Positions 1 through 8,605 are shown, counted from the first letter of the stretch. The stretch is DNA of 55,024 nt from Candidatus Poseidoniales archaeon (GCA_012959275.1 DUDM01000061.1:1-55024); one strand, 5' to 3'. The notes: a model not told the origin generated them from the letters alone. Numbers and translations: made by a program.

Positions 1-19
1 GTTCCCTAAGGAATTAGTA

Positions 20-742
20 ATGCTCTCTGAATATTTATCAAATTCTGAACAGTCTATTTACCAATTTTTCAAGTCCATTGATTTGGATGATTCTGGTAAG
101 ATAGATGCATACGAATTCCAAATGGCATTGAAAGAAACAGGGATTGCCGACCTTCCTCCATGGGAAACGAGTTCACTCGTTGCTGTCATTGATGCCGATA
201 ACGACGGACAAATCAATTTACCAGAACTTGATATTGCAATTGCAAAGATTCGCAACGCAACTTCTCCAAAAGAGTCAGACTCAGAGCCAGAACCTGAAGT
301 CATCGAACAAGAATCTGAACCTGAAGTGGAACCCGAGCCGGAGCCCGAAGCAGAGCCGGAGCCCGAAGTAATTCAAGAGGAAGTTCGAGTTATTGAGGAA
401 GCAAGTATCAACCTACATGATTTGGTGCACCAACTTGGAGAAGCAAGGTTTGCCAGCGAGAGGTCAGCAATTATGGATTCAATAGACGGTGGAGCATATA
501 ATTTCTCGATTGAAGTATCTGGTGTAGAGAGAACGCTGGGAATTGGTTTGGATGAATATCTACGCGGTGGGCGTTCATTAGCCGGAAATGTAGTCGGCGA
601 CGATATTGAGGTACTGATCAGAATGCCTTCTTCAAGGAATGAGGAAATGGAGAACATCAAAGGAAGTGTAATCGAATTAACTGCTACTGCAAGCGATTGG
701 AACAATCTCCGAAAGCGTTTGGATATGAATCATATCGAGTGA
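20..742 (+). CDS. EF-hand protein with acidic Pro-Glu linker
   Basis: Two EF-hand calcium loops are visible near the N-terminus, DLDDSGKIDAYE (about residues 21-32) and DADNDGQINLPE (about 58-69), each with Asp/Asn at the loop positions and Glu at position 12. They are followed by a linker of alternating Pro and Glu (about residues 90-120) and a C-terminal domain of about 120 residues that I do not recognise. No signal peptide or membrane segment is seen, so a cytosolic calcium-responsive protein is the simplest reading. The frame is open to the left edge of the window, so the true start could lie upstream; the ATG at 20 has an AAGGAA stretch about 7 bases before it. Its neighbour on the right is convergent. 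Function unknown. Confidence 0.75.
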   Translation: MLSEYLSNSEQSIYQFFKSIDLDDSGKIDAYEFQMALKETGIADLPPWETSSLVAVIDADNDGQINLPELDIAIAKIRNATSPKESDSEPEPEVIEQESEPEVEPEPEPEAEPEPEVIQEEVRVIEEASINLHDLVHQLGEARFASERSAIMDSIDGGAYNFSIEVSGVERTLGIGLDEYLRGGRSLAGNVVGDDIEVLIRMPSSRNEEMENIKGSVIELTATASDWNNLRKRLDMNHIE

Positions 743-759
743 TTGACATCATTGTGATT

Positions 760-1926
760 TCACAAATGGCGGGCTATGACTAGCCGCTGGACTTCTTGGG
801 TGCCTTCGTAGATTTGAGTTATCTTGGCATCGCGGAAGAAGCGCTCTACTGGGAATTCTTTGACATATCCATAGCCACCAAGGATTTGAACTGCTTTGTC
901 AGCAACCCACATCGCAGTATCGCCTGCGAATAATTTAGCCATACTCGCTTCCTTGGAATGCCTTGGTCCACCTTCTTCGTAGTGCTTTTGTTTGGCAACT
1001 GCTGCCCGATAAACCAATAATCTTGCAGCATCGATTTGAGTAGCCATATCCGAGAGATAGGCTGTAATCATCTGATGGTGGGCGATTGGTTTGCCAAAAG
1101 TTTCTCTTTCTTTGGAATATTTATTGGCGGCTTCAAAGGCGCCTTGAGCAATCCCTAATGCTTGAGCAGCAATCCCAATTCGGCTGTTATCCAAGGCGTT
1201 CATGGCGATTGTAAAACCCTTACCAACATCCCCCAACACATTCTCAACTGGAACTATACAGTTGTCTAGTTCTAAGGAACAAGTATCAGATGAACGGATT
1301 CCGAGTTTATCCTCCTTCTTTCCAACACTAAACCCAGCAAATTCTTTTTCGATGATGAAGGCAGTTACCCCGCCGTGTTTCTTGACTCCGTAATCTGGGT
1401 GGTCTACTACCTTGGCGAAGAGCACGTAAATATCAGCACTCGCACCATTGGTTACCCACATTTTCAAACCATTGAGGATGTAGTGCTTTCCATCATCTGA
1501 AAGTTTGGCTTTACATGACAAGGCAGCAGCATCAGTACCTGCACCTGCTTCAGAAAGCGAGTAAGCGCCAACATCAGTGCCTGTAAGTCTACGGGCATAT
1601 TTTTCTTTTTGTTCATGAGTGCCGTGCAAGGTGATTGTTTTGCAGCATAACCCGACGTGTACCGCATAGAAAACTGCAAAGGAAGGGTCGACTCTTGCTA
1701 ATTCTTCAACGATGATGGCTTCAACTACATCATCGATTGGCACACCACCATATTGCTCTTCTACTGTTATGCCATGAAGGCCAAGTTCCACAAACTCCTG
1801 CCATTCTGAAGTAGGGGCAATCTGTTCATCATCTCTTTTAGAAATTGTTGCGGCTAAAGTGCTCTCTGCAAAGTCCCTGACGAGTTTCCTAATCATTTGG
1901 TATTCCTCGTCCTCATCGAAATTCAT
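760..1926 (-). CDS. acyl-CoA dehydrogenase
   Basis: FAD-dependent acyl-CoA dehydrogenase of full length (388 aa). It oxidises an acyl-CoA to the trans-2-enoyl-CoA and passes electrons to ETF, whose two subunits are encoded about 5-7 kb away on the other strand. Family signatures are in order: AYSLSEAGAGTDAAAL and WVTNGASADIYVLFAKV in the middle flavin-binding domain, then the C-terminal helical domain with QILGGYGYVKEFPVERFFRD. IYEGTQEVQRLVIARHL contains the Glu expected to act as catalytic base. This is closest in feel to short-chain or butyryl-CoA dehydrogenases, but substrate cannot be read from sequence. The ATG at 1926 gives the usual N-terminal helix. It stands alone, convergent with the EF-hand gene and divergent from the H-protein-like gene. 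Confidence 0.93.
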   Translation of the reverse strand: MNFDEDEEYQMIRKLVRDFAESTLAATISKRDDEQIAPTSEWQEFVELGLHGITVEEQYGGVPIDDVVEAIIVEELARVDPSFAVFYAVHVGLCCKTITLHGTHEQKEKYARRLTGTDVGAYSLSEAGAGTDAAALSCKAKLSDDGKHYILNGLKMWVTNGASADIYVLFAKVVDHPDYGVKKHGGVTAFIIEKEFAGFSVGKKEDKLGIRSSDTCSLELDNCIVPVENVLGDVGKGFTIAMNALDNSRIGIAAQALGIAQGAFEAANKYSKERETFGKPIAHHQMITAYLSDMATQIDAARLLVYRAAVAKQKHYEEGGPRHSKEASMAKLFAGDTAMWVADKAVQILGGYGYVKEFPVERFFRDAKITQIYEGTQEVQRLVIARHL

Positions 1927-2056
1927 TAGGCAGCCCGAAGAGGGAGAGGGGAGGCTTAGTTATGATTGCATCTAGATGAAGATACAAGTATGCAGACAAC
2001 CGCCTCAATAGTTGGATTAAAATAATGGGCTTCAGTCGGCGGCTCAAGGTGAGTTC

Positions 2057-2461
2057 ATGACAGAGGATGAATATCTCGAGTTTAGTATAGCCCACAAGCG
2101 CAAATATTCGATAAAACATTTGTGGTATCAAGAGAAAGATGACAAGATAACAATTGGCCTTTCTGACTTCCTAGCCAAGGAAATTGGCGAAATATTGAGA
2201 GTCATTCTACCCCATGCAGATGATGAATTGGATGTCGATGATGAGATGTTGAGCATCTGGACAGCAGAACAAAAGATTTCCTTTAGGATACCATTCAGCG
2301 GTTTAGTGACCGAAGTTAATGGTGAAGTAGAAATCACCCCTGATTTAATCAATGATAGCGCTTACGACGATGGCTGGTTGATTATCATTGATCCTCATGA
2401 ATTGGACATGGAGATGTTCCTTGAGCCTGAAGAGTATGTCCAAGCACTTGCAGAGATTTGA
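2057..2461 (+). CDS. glycine cleavage H-protein-like, lipoyl lysine absent
   Basis: 134 aa, the size of GcvH. The fold signature is clear: TIGLSDFLAKEIGEI, then SGLVTEVNGEV, then DGWLIII and a C-terminal EEYVQAL, matching the order in H-proteins. An ungapped alignment to the usual ESVKA...SPVSG block gives TAEQK...IPFSG, which places Glu71 where the lipoyl-carrying Lys should be; the nearest Lys (Lys73) is two residues further on. H-proteins normally shuttle the aminomethyl group between the P, T and L proteins of glycine cleavage. Without the lysine this copy probably cannot be lipoylated, so a regulatory or other binding role is more likely. No gcvP, gcvT or lipoate ligase is in the window. 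A GGTGAG site precedes the ATG. Confidence 0.8.
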   Translation: MTEDEYLEFSIAHKRKYSIKHLWYQEKDDKITIGLSDFLAKEIGEILRVILPHADDELDVDDEMLSIWTAEQKISFRIPFSGLVTEVNGEVEITPDLINDSAYDDGWLIIIDPHELDMEMFLEPEEYVQALAEI

Positions 2462-2477
2462 ATACTAATTGTATTCT

Positions 2478-3653
2478 TTATGCAGTTAAGGCAGTGACTG
2501 CCTCTAATTTTTCAGGATGGGCCTCAAAGTGGGCCGCCAAATCTGCTAATCCTGCTGATAAGGCATCGGCTACTGCAAACTTAACATCCAGTGGATGCAA
2601 AGTTCCATCCATCACTGCTACACGAATTGAAGCGAGGTTGGACCAAGTGCTCGGTTCACCAAATTCTGGTTTTGGAGTGACTACCAATTCACCAAATTCA
2701 GGTAAGATGATATTTTCAATCAATTCGTATACTGGTGAATCTTCTTGTTCTGGGTCAAGGAATGCTTTTCTTAATTTCTTACGCATCTTCTTTGCTTCAT
2801 CATGAAGAAGGATTGCAGAACTAGGTTGGGATTTTGACATTTTATGGTCGAAACTTTCCATTCTTCCTCCACTTGCTTTCAAGCCAGAGATAATTGGAGT
2901 GTGGAAGCAAGTGGCCTTTGTCCACTTCCATTTGTCTGCAGTTTCTCGCATATACATGTGAGCCTTGCGTTGGTCCATCCCTCCAAGAGCAATGTCAATC
3001 TTCATTTCAAAAATATCGGCTGCCTGCATTGCAGGATAGTAGAATCTTGCGAGGTCTCCATCAGATGAATCCTCATCTCTTCCCATGATAGTAAAGGTAC
3101 GGCGAACTCTCGCAAGGCTCATATTCTTGGAACAACGAAGTACTCTTGCCCAATAATCCCCTGAATCCATAATGGTACTAGCATACTGGAATTGTAATTG
3201 CCCTGCTCCATCTCCTTCGGGTGGATTATTGAGTAATACTCTGAATGTATCTTCCATGTAGGATGCGGTGGTCTGTATTTTTTCCATGTCACCGCCAAAC
3301 TTGTCATTCACCCAAGCATGCCAATCTGCCATAAAAACCAGTACATTTGCTCCTGCTTCAAGTAACCTGTTGAGTGTTAATGAAATCACTTTCCAGCCAA
3401 TATGGGCTTTTCCACTTGGCTCAAAACCAACATAGCAGCGAATAACATCATCTCCTCCAGCGCTTTTTCCATCTAACATTATACCGACGAGGTGATCTAT
3501 TCCCACTACTTCCTGTAGTGCTCCAACCATCCATGCCAAGCGCCTTCTTTGCTCGTTGTTGAGTTCTGAAAAGCGAGGGTGTTTCTCTGTATATGGTGTG
3601 AGGATGGCATCGATGGTACTTTCATTCATCTCCGCCATCGTGGACATCTTCAT
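2478..3653 (-). CDS. tyrS: tyrosyl-tRNA synthetase (archaeal type)
   Basis: Class I aminoacyl-tRNA synthetase that attaches tyrosine to tRNA-Tyr. The HIGH-type motif reads GFEPSGKAHIGWKV, the next block FMADWHAWVN matches the archaeal/eukaryotic LADWHAYLN, and the KMSKS loop is intact as HKMSKSQPSSAI. The GGMDQRKAHMYMRE block matches the tyrosine-binding region. Length (391 aa) is slightly above the usual 310-350 of archaeal TyrRS because of an N-terminal extension and a short C-terminal tail. A TrpRS identity was considered but the DWHA and GGMDQRK blocks fit TyrRS better. It overlaps the upstream DUF5611-like gene by ATGA, so the two are probably translated together. Confidence 0.93.
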   Translation of the reverse strand: MKMSTMAEMNESTIDAILTPYTEKHPRFSELNNEQRRRLAWMVGALQEVVGIDHLVGIMLDGKSAGGDDVIRCYVGFEPSGKAHIGWKVISLTLNRLLEAGANVLVFMADWHAWVNDKFGGDMEKIQTTASYMEDTFRVLLNNPPEGDGAGQLQFQYASTIMDSGDYWARVLRCSKNMSLARVRRTFTIMGRDEDSSDGDLARFYYPAMQAADIFEMKIDIALGGMDQRKAHMYMRETADKWKWTKATCFHTPIISGLKASGGRMESFDHKMSKSQPSSAILLHDEAKKMRKKLRKAFLDPEQEDSPVYELIENIILPEFGELVVTPKPEFGEPSTWSNLASIRVAVMDGTLHPLDVKFAVADALSAGLADLAAHFEAHPEKLEAVTALTA

Positions 3654-4183
3654 CCCTCAACGAGTTTGCTCAGTTTTTCAGATAATGACATTGCACGGGT
3701 GCCGTTGCCTTCTTCCAACTTCTGCTCAACTTCAGAAATTAACACAAGAGCTTGTTCTTTCACATCATCTGTCATGGTCTTTGACATTTCCATCATTTTT
3801 TTTGCCAATCTGATATTTGAGTTCGCCTTGGAGATTTTCTTACCTGCTTCTTTGGCCTTGTCTCCTCGCTGCTTGGAATTGTAGCCAGTTGCCTCATCGA
3901 GGAAACCCGACCAGCGCTTGCGTGCTTGCATCGCTTGTTCGCGTCCACCATCTGCTTGCAAATATTCGGAAAGGTCATTACCCTTCATTTGCTCAACATC
4001 TACAACCAATTTCCCATCTTCGGAATATGTGGCTTGAATACGGCACAGAATCGAAAATGATGCGGTAAAGCCCCCATCAACCCCACTCTTTACTTCATCA
4101 AAATACTGGCCGCCTAATTTGGCTAAACCAGCATTTCCACCCATCGTTTTTACTAGCCCGCGCTTGACTTCGAATTGTTCCAT
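3650..4183 (-). CDS. DUF5611-like protein
   Basis: Protein of 177 aa from the ATG at 4183 (the track start at 4186 is a TTG). The N-terminal half begins EQFEVKRG and ends in RWSGFLDEATGYNSKQRGDKAKE. This resembles the conserved ending (FL.E.TGY..KER) of the small archaeal DUF5611 family as I remember it, so that name is tentative. The C-terminal 60 residues are Lys/Glu-rich and predicted helical, with EVEQKLEEGNG and LSEKLSKLVEG, possibly coiled coil. Its stop overlaps the tyrS start (ATGA), so it is the first gene of a two-gene operon. Function unknown; the linkage to tyrS hints at a translation-related role, which is inference only. Confidence 0.7.
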   Translation of the reverse strand: MEQFEVKRGLVKTMGGNAGLAKLGGQYFDEVKSGVDGGFTASFSILCRIQATYSEDGKLVVDVEQMKGNDLSEYLQADGGREQAMQARKRWSGFLDEATGYNSKQRGDKAKEAGKKISKANSNIRLAKKMMEMSKTMTDDVKEQALVLISEVEQKLEEGNGTRAMSLSEKLSKLVEG

Positions 4184-4209
4184 CAAGCCCCTCCAACAGA
4201 CTACATGAA

Positions 4210-5511
4210 ATGACCTTTACGTTGGGAATGGCTGAAATGGAGTATCACCTGCGAGTCTTCATGGCCAGCCTGAGAGCACCTATTGTTGCGTTATTTCTGG
4301 CCCTCTTATTGATTCCTTTCCACGCTTTAGCCCAAGAGGATGAAGAAGAAATGTACTCAATTGCTAAAGCCACTCAAATTGGCGCAATTTCAGATTCAGA
4401 TCTAGGATTGAATGCGGCCCAGTTGCGCCCTCAAGGAGACCTAATTCTAATTGTTGGCGCAGAAGGATATGCTCGTCTAATCGATTCAGAAGAGCCGGAG
4501 TCAAGGGGCAAAGATATCTCATTGACTTCAGGTAAGTCAGAAGATTTCACCGCCTTAGGCTGGCATCCACAGGGCCAATCAGCACTTTTGGTTGGAGAAA
4601 ACGGTCAAATGATGCGGCTCAGCCTTGAGAATTACGCTTTAGAAACCGTCGAAGGAAAGGGCGTCTTGGAAGGCGAGAAACAAACTGCAATCACCTGGAA
4701 CCGAAATGGAGACGTCGCATATCTTGGCGGGGGAAATGGCAGTATTTTCAGATATTCTTCAGCCGATGGGTTTACATTTCTTGATAAGTCCTCAAGTCCA
4801 GTCACGGCAATCGATTGCCATCCAAGTCCAAGCACACGCCTATGCGTGATAACAACTGCAGGTGATGGGGCGGCTGTAATAGATACTGACCATCAAATAT
4901 CTTGGATTTCAAATACCGCAGGAGATACTTGGGTAGACGTGGTTTGTCCTACTGTTTCGAGGGATGTTTGCATCTTGATTGGCAGTGGTAAGAGAATTGC
5001 AGTTCTACATTTGGATGTTGAAAAACCGTCTGCAAGTGCCACTGATACCCCAGAAGTTCTATCATCATTACAGGGTGAATTAACCGGTGGTTCATTGATG
5101 GGAGATGGTAGCATCAGTTTGCACATCGCCCCATATTCAGTAGCAAGTTATGGCCTCGAGGAAGAAATGGCTTGGGCTGTTGTCATGAAGAGTGATGTTA
5201 GTGGCGAAGGTAGCCTAGCAGGCTCGACCATGGTTTTCACTTGGGGTAGTGAAGATACCGATGGTTTTGTTCTTTCTTCCAATGGTTTAATCGCCTCTAT
5301 TTCTCCGCTTAAAGAGGTAGAAGAGAAAGATTTGCTTGGCATGGTTGTCATAGGGATGGTTGCAATCAGCGTCCCTGGGGTGCTATTTGGAATGATTTTC
5401 ATGAATTCTAAAACTTTACAGCGCTGGTGGATGGATATGTCAAGAAAGCGTAGGCAGAAGAAGTTTGACCGTATTCAAGCCAAGCAAGATGCCAACAAAT
5501 CAGGGGATTAG
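4210..5511 (+). CDS. membrane-anchored beta-propeller-like protein
   Basis: 433 aa. A hydrophobic N-terminal stretch (about residues 20-41, ending in HALAQ) looks like a signal peptide or signal anchor. The bulk shows WD/YVTN-style repeats of the form 'F.ALGWHPQGQSALLVGENGQMMRL', 'AITWNRNGDVAYLGGGNGSIFRYS' and 'AIDCHPSPSTRLCVITTAGDGAAVI', consistent with a propeller facing the outside. Near the C-terminus a second membrane span (LGMVVIGMVAISVPGVLFGMIFM) is followed by a basic cytoplasmic tail rich in Arg and Lys. The predicted topology is therefore an extracytoplasmic propeller held by a C-terminal anchor. Binding partner unknown. It stands between a divergent DUF5611-tyrS pair and the downstream dehydrogenase. 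Confidence 0.72.
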   Translation: MTFTLGMAEMEYHLRVFMASLRAPIVALFLALLLIPFHALAQEDEEEMYSIAKATQIGAISDSDLGLNAAQLRPQGDLILIVGAEGYARLIDSEEPESRGKDISLTSGKSEDFTALGWHPQGQSALLVGENGQMMRLSLENYALETVEGKGVLEGEKQTAITWNRNGDVAYLGGGNGSIFRYSSADGFTFLDKSSSPVTAIDCHPSPSTRLCVITTAGDGAAVIDTDHQISWISNTAGDTWVDVVCPTVSRDVCILIGSGKRIAVLHLDVEKPSASATDTPEVLSSLQGELTGGSLMGDGSISLHIAPYSVASYGLEEEMAWAVVMKSDVSGEGSLAGSTMVFTWGSEDTDGFVLSSNGLIASISPLKEVEEKDLLGMVVIGMVAISVPGVLFGMIFMNSKTLQRWWMDMSRKRRQKKFDRIQAKQDANKSGD

Positions 5512-5567
5512 GATTCTCCTTTTGCTGCGAAAGTTCATGAACGCAGCGTCCAGCCCTTGGGCTAGGA

Positions 5568-6752
5568 ATGGTAGATATGGTATACGAGGCCTTGGATTTC
5601 TACGATATTGAATCGGAATGTACAGAAGAAGAAATTATGGTTCGAGACATGGTTCGTGATTGGGTTGATGAAGAAGTCATTCCAAACATCGAGGCAGCCT
5701 GTCGCGAAGGTCGGTTCCCAGAAGAATGGGGTAAAGCACTTGGTGAAATGGGAGTCTTGGGAATGACCATTGATGAGAAGTATGGTTGTGCTGGAATGTC
5801 CTATGTGGCATATGGACTTGTTTGTCAAGAATTAGAACGAGGAGATAGTGGACTTCGTTCATTCGCCAGCGTTCAAGGTTCCTTGGCAATGTTCCCAATT
5901 TCAGCCTTCGGCTCCGAAGAACAAAAGATGCACTACCTACCAAAGATGGCCAGTGGAGAATGGATTGGCTGTTTTGGTTTAACCGAACCGGATTATGGCT
6001 CTAACCCAGGTGATATGATTACCAAAGCGAGTGATCAAGGAGACCATTACTTATTGAACGGGGCAAAAATGTGGATTACCAATGGAACTGTTGCGGATGT
6101 AGCAGTAGTTTGGGCTAAGTTAGATGGCGTAATTCGTGGCTTCATCGTAGAGAAAAATGACCCTGGGTTTAGTGCTCCTGAGATGACTGGAAAGCATTCA
6201 TTGAAGGCAAGTGTTACCAGTGAGTTGGTATTTCAAGACTGCAAAATTCCAAAAGATAGAATGCTTCCAAGTGTGAAAGGATTGAAAGGTCCATTCTCAT
6301 GCTTGAATAATGCCCGCTTCGGTATTTCGTGGGGCGCCATCGGTTCAGCCCAAGCATGTTTTCATTCAGCCAAGGAATATGCACTTTCACGGATTCAATT
6401 TGACCATCCTATCGCTTCCTATCAATTGGTCCAAAATAAATTATCTTGGATGCTTAGGGAGATAACAAAGGGGCAGTTATTGGCTCTAAACCTCGGCAGG
6501 AAAAAAGATGCTGGCACTTGGATTCCTGAACAAATTAGCCTTGCAAAAATGAATAACGTCGATATGGCATTGGAAATTGCTAGAATGGCCCGAGATATAC
6601 ATGGAGCAAATGGTATTCTTGATGAGTACCCAATAATGAGGCACATGGCCAACCTTGAGTCTGTTAAGACCTATGAAGGAACACACGACATCCATAATCT
6701 CATCATTGGTCGTTGGATTACAGGCATTCAATCCTTTACTCGTACTCTTTGA
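5568..6752 (+). CDS. gcdH: glutaryl-CoA dehydrogenase-like acyl-CoA dehydrogenase
   Basis: 394 aa, FAD enzyme of the glutaryl-CoA dehydrogenase branch, which oxidises and decarboxylates glutaryl-CoA to crotonyl-CoA in lysine and tryptophan breakdown. Blocks typical of that branch are present: LRSFASVQGSL, GCFGLTEPDYGSNPGDM, GPFSCLNNARFGISWGAIG, RMARDIHGANGILDEYPI and KTYEGTHDIHNLIIGR. The last block carries the catalytic Glu position, and ITGIQSF is the family C-terminus. It is co-directional with etfB-etfA, which begin 157 bases downstream, so ETF is the likely electron acceptor. AGGAATG gives only a weak ribosome site at the chosen ATG; a second ATG at residue 4 is also possible. Substrate assignment follows from motif similarity, not experiment. 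Confidence 0.9.
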   Translation: MVDMVYEALDFYDIESECTEEEIMVRDMVRDWVDEEVIPNIEAACREGRFPEEWGKALGEMGVLGMTIDEKYGCAGMSYVAYGLVCQELERGDSGLRSFASVQGSLAMFPISAFGSEEQKMHYLPKMASGEWIGCFGLTEPDYGSNPGDMITKASDQGDHYLLNGAKMWITNGTVADVAVVWAKLDGVIRGFIVEKNDPGFSAPEMTGKHSLKASVTSELVFQDCKIPKDRMLPSVKGLKGPFSCLNNARFGISWGAIGSAQACFHSAKEYALSRIQFDHPIASYQLVQNKLSWMLREITKGQLLALNLGRKKDAGTWIPEQISLAKMNNVDMALEIARMARDIHGANGILDEYPIMRHMANLESVKTYEGTHDIHNLIIGRWITGIQSFTRTL

Positions 6753-6775
6753 ATGATAGAGTAATCACACCTATC

Positions 6776-6815
6776 GCGTGAACGGTTGTGATGATTTTTG
6801 TCGTTCAGTTCACGC
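6776..6815 (+). promoter_or_regulatory. 8-bp inverted repeat upstream of etfBA
   Basis: GCGTGAAC (6776-6783) is followed 24 bases later by its exact reverse complement GTTCACGC (6808-6815). The inner sequence also offers GAACG/CGTTC as an alternative pairing. It lies between the gcdH stop and the etfB start. It could be an operator, a terminator-like stem for gcdH without a T-run, or the first stem of a leader RNA. No assignment to a known regulator is possible. Confidence 0.5.
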
Positions 6816-6824
6816 TGACCATTC

Positions 6825-6841
6825 GCATTGCTGCGCAATGC
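6825..6841 (+). promoter_or_regulatory. second leader hairpin before etfB
   Basis: GCATTG and CAATGC form a perfect 6-bp stem around the 5-base loop CTGCG. It is the second of three consecutive stems in the 157 bases before the etfB start. Confidence 0.4.
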
Positions 6842-6882
6842 TCAGGGAATGTTCATCAATGGACTGCTGGTCGGCGACTCGT

Positions 6883-6905
6883 CCACTCTATGGAGTGGAG
6901 GTGAT
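6883..6905 (+). promoter_or_regulatory. third leader hairpin overlapping the etfB Shine-Dalgarno site
   Basis: CCACTC (6883-6888) pairs with GAGTGG (6893-6898) around a TATG loop. The strong ribosome-binding site GGAGGTGAT occupies 6897-6905, so the 3' arm of the stem shares its first two G bases. The site decides the etfB start: it is 7 bases (from GGAGG) before the ATG at 6909 and too close to the ATG at 6906. The stem could modulate initiation. Confidence 0.5.
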
Positions 6906-6908
6906 ATG

Positions 6909-7655
6909 ATGCCTGAAATCGCAGTTCTCGTTAAGCGTGTACCAGATACCAATGCAAAAATTGCAATTTCAGGGGATAGAGTTGACCTCTCATCAGTCAA
7001 GTGGGTAATGAGCCCATACGATGAATTTGCCTTGGAAGCAGCAATGATGCACAAAGAATCCAATGGCGGTACAGTTACTGCAATCACTCTTGGTACACCG
7101 GATTGCGACAAGGTCCTAAAAGATGCAAAGGCAATCGGAGTTGACCGAATTGTCCGAGTTTGGGATGACTCATGGAGTGACTTGGACTCAAATCAAGTTC
7201 AATCAGCTTTGGTCAGTGCCTTGAAGGAACTTTCAACCGAGGTTGTCTACTGTGGAAAATCTGCTGCGGATACCGGTGCATCATCCACTGGGCCCGGCGT
7301 AGCAGAGCGAATGGGTTGGGCCAGTGTGAGCAATATTATTGGCATCGAATTCGAAGATGCCGGAGTAGAAGTTCTAATTCCACGAAATATTGGTAATGCG
7401 CGAACAGGAGTTTCACTCCCCGCCGTTATTTCCTGTGACAAAGGATTCTGCAAACCCCGCAAACCCAATGTGAAGGGCATCATGATGGCCAAGCGAGCCC
7501 AAGTTGAAGTATTGGGTGCAGATATTCCAACCTCATCAATCAATATTGTATCACATACTCCTCCTCCTCAAAAAGCATCTGGACAAAAGTTCGAAGGTGC
7601 TGGAAATGTCCCTACCGTCGTGGCAGCCTTGAGAAACGACGCCAATGTAATTTGA
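6909..7655 (+). CDS. etfB: electron transfer flavoprotein beta subunit
   Basis: Beta subunit of the ETF heterodimer, which accepts electrons from acyl-CoA dehydrogenases such as those encoded at 760 and 5568 and passes them to a quinone reductase. The protein begins PEIAVLVKRVPDTNAKI and continues VKWVMSPYDEFALEAAM, both standard for EtfB. Later blocks include CGKSAADTGASSTGPGVAERMGW and CDKGFCKPRKPNVKGIMMAKR. The track ORF starts at a TTG at 6828, but homology begins at the ATG at 6909, which has an excellent GGAGGTGAT site; 248 aa from there is the normal size. etfA follows after 10 bases, so the two form an operon. Confidence 0.95.
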   Translation: MPEIAVLVKRVPDTNAKIAISGDRVDLSSVKWVMSPYDEFALEAAMMHKESNGGTVTAITLGTPDCDKVLKDAKAIGVDRIVRVWDDSWSDLDSNQVQSALVSALKELSTEVVYCGKSAADTGASSTGPGVAERMGWASVSNIIGIEFEDAGVEVLIPRNIGNARTGVSLPAVISCDKGFCKPRKPNVKGIMMAKRAQVEVLGADIPTSSINIVSHTPPPQKASGQKFEGAGNVPTVVAALRNDANVI

Positions 7656-7665
7656 GGTGGATTAA

Positions 7666-8598
7666 ATGACAGAAATAATTGTTATAGCAGAGACAAAAGA
7701 TGGCATCATCAGTCCAGTCACCTCTGAATTAGTTAGTGCAGCAATAGTATTGGGTGGAAACCCAACTGTTATTGTTCCTGGAGTTAATGATACAGCAGCC
7801 ACTTCTGGGGCTGCGATTTCAGGTGTTAGCAAGGTCATCGCTTGTGTTGGTGAACAATTTTCAAATTACGATGCAGCCGCATGGGCAAGCGCAATAGATG
7901 CTTGCGCTCCTGCAGGAGTAATAATTTGTGCAGCCACTCAAAATGGCAAGGATTTGGGCAGTCGTTTGGCTGCACGTAGAGCCGTTTCAGTTGTGCAGGA
8001 CGTAGTGGCCATCGATGGAGGAGTCCTGACTTCACCAATTTACTCTGGCAAGGCAATGCAAAATGTTTCACTGCAGGGAGATGCGGTTGTCAGTATCAGA
8101 GCAAATACATTCTCCCCATCTTCAGATGGCGGAAATGCTGAAATCTCTGTGATGAATCAATCTGCTGACCTCAAAACAGCAGTTAGAGAAATGATCGCCA
8201 AAGCAAGTGAACGCTTAGACGTGGCTGAAGCCGATATCATCATCTCAGGCGGTCGCGGAATGCAAGACCCCGCAAACTTTGCGCACTTGGAAAGAGTTGC
8301 AGATACCTTAGGGGCTGCAGTTGGAGCAAGCCGTGCTGCAGTTGACGCTTGGGAGGACATTTCTCACGGCATGCAAGTAGGACAGACTGGTAAAACCGTT
8401 AATCCAAGTCTCTACATCGCAGTAGGAATTAGTGGTGCAATTCAGCACTTAGCCGGAATGAGGACCTCCAAGTATATCGTGGCAATCAACAAGGATGCAG
8501 AGGCTCCAATCTTTCAACATGCAGATTATGGAATCGTTGCAACTTGGCAAGATGCTCTGCCAATTCTTGAATCTGAATTAAAGGCATTACTCGGATGA
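7666..8598 (+). CDS. etfA: electron transfer flavoprotein alpha subunit
   Basis: Alpha subunit of ETF, 310 aa, which binds the redox FAD. The N-terminal half matches the AANH-like domain. The C-terminal half carries the FAD-binding signature in order: SGGRGMQDPANFAHLERVA, VGASRAAVDAW, QVGQTGKTVNPSLYIAVGIS, GAIQHLAGMRTSKYIVAINK and DAEAPIFQHADYGIV. A GAGGTGG site lies just before the ATG, within the end of etfB, and the 10-base spacing indicates co-translation. It ends convergently against the LETM1-like gene with an AT-rich inverted repeat between them. Confidence 0.96.
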   Translation: MTEIIVIAETKDGIISPVTSELVSAAIVLGGNPTVIVPGVNDTAATSGAAISGVSKVIACVGEQFSNYDAAAWASAIDACAPAGVIICAATQNGKDLGSRLAARRAVSVVQDVVAIDGGVLTSPIYSGKAMQNVSLQGDAVVSIRANTFSPSSDGGNAEISVMNQSADLKTAVREMIAKASERLDVAEADIIISGGRGMQDPANFAHLERVADTLGAAVGASRAAVDAWEDISHGMQVGQTGKTVNPSLYIAVGISGAIQHLAGMRTSKYIVAINKDAEAPIFQHADYGIVATWQDALPILESELKALLG

Positions 8599-8605
8599 TT
8601 AATCA

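Noticed and set aside
2478-3653. Tryptophanyl-tRNA synthetase identity for this class I synthetase
   Set aside because: The DWHA and GGMDQRK blocks and the GFEPSG motif match archaeal TyrRS better.
6828-6908. Longer etfB starting at the track TTG
   Set aside because: The added 27 residues are outside EtfB homology and are replaced by a strong ribosome site before the ATG at 6909.
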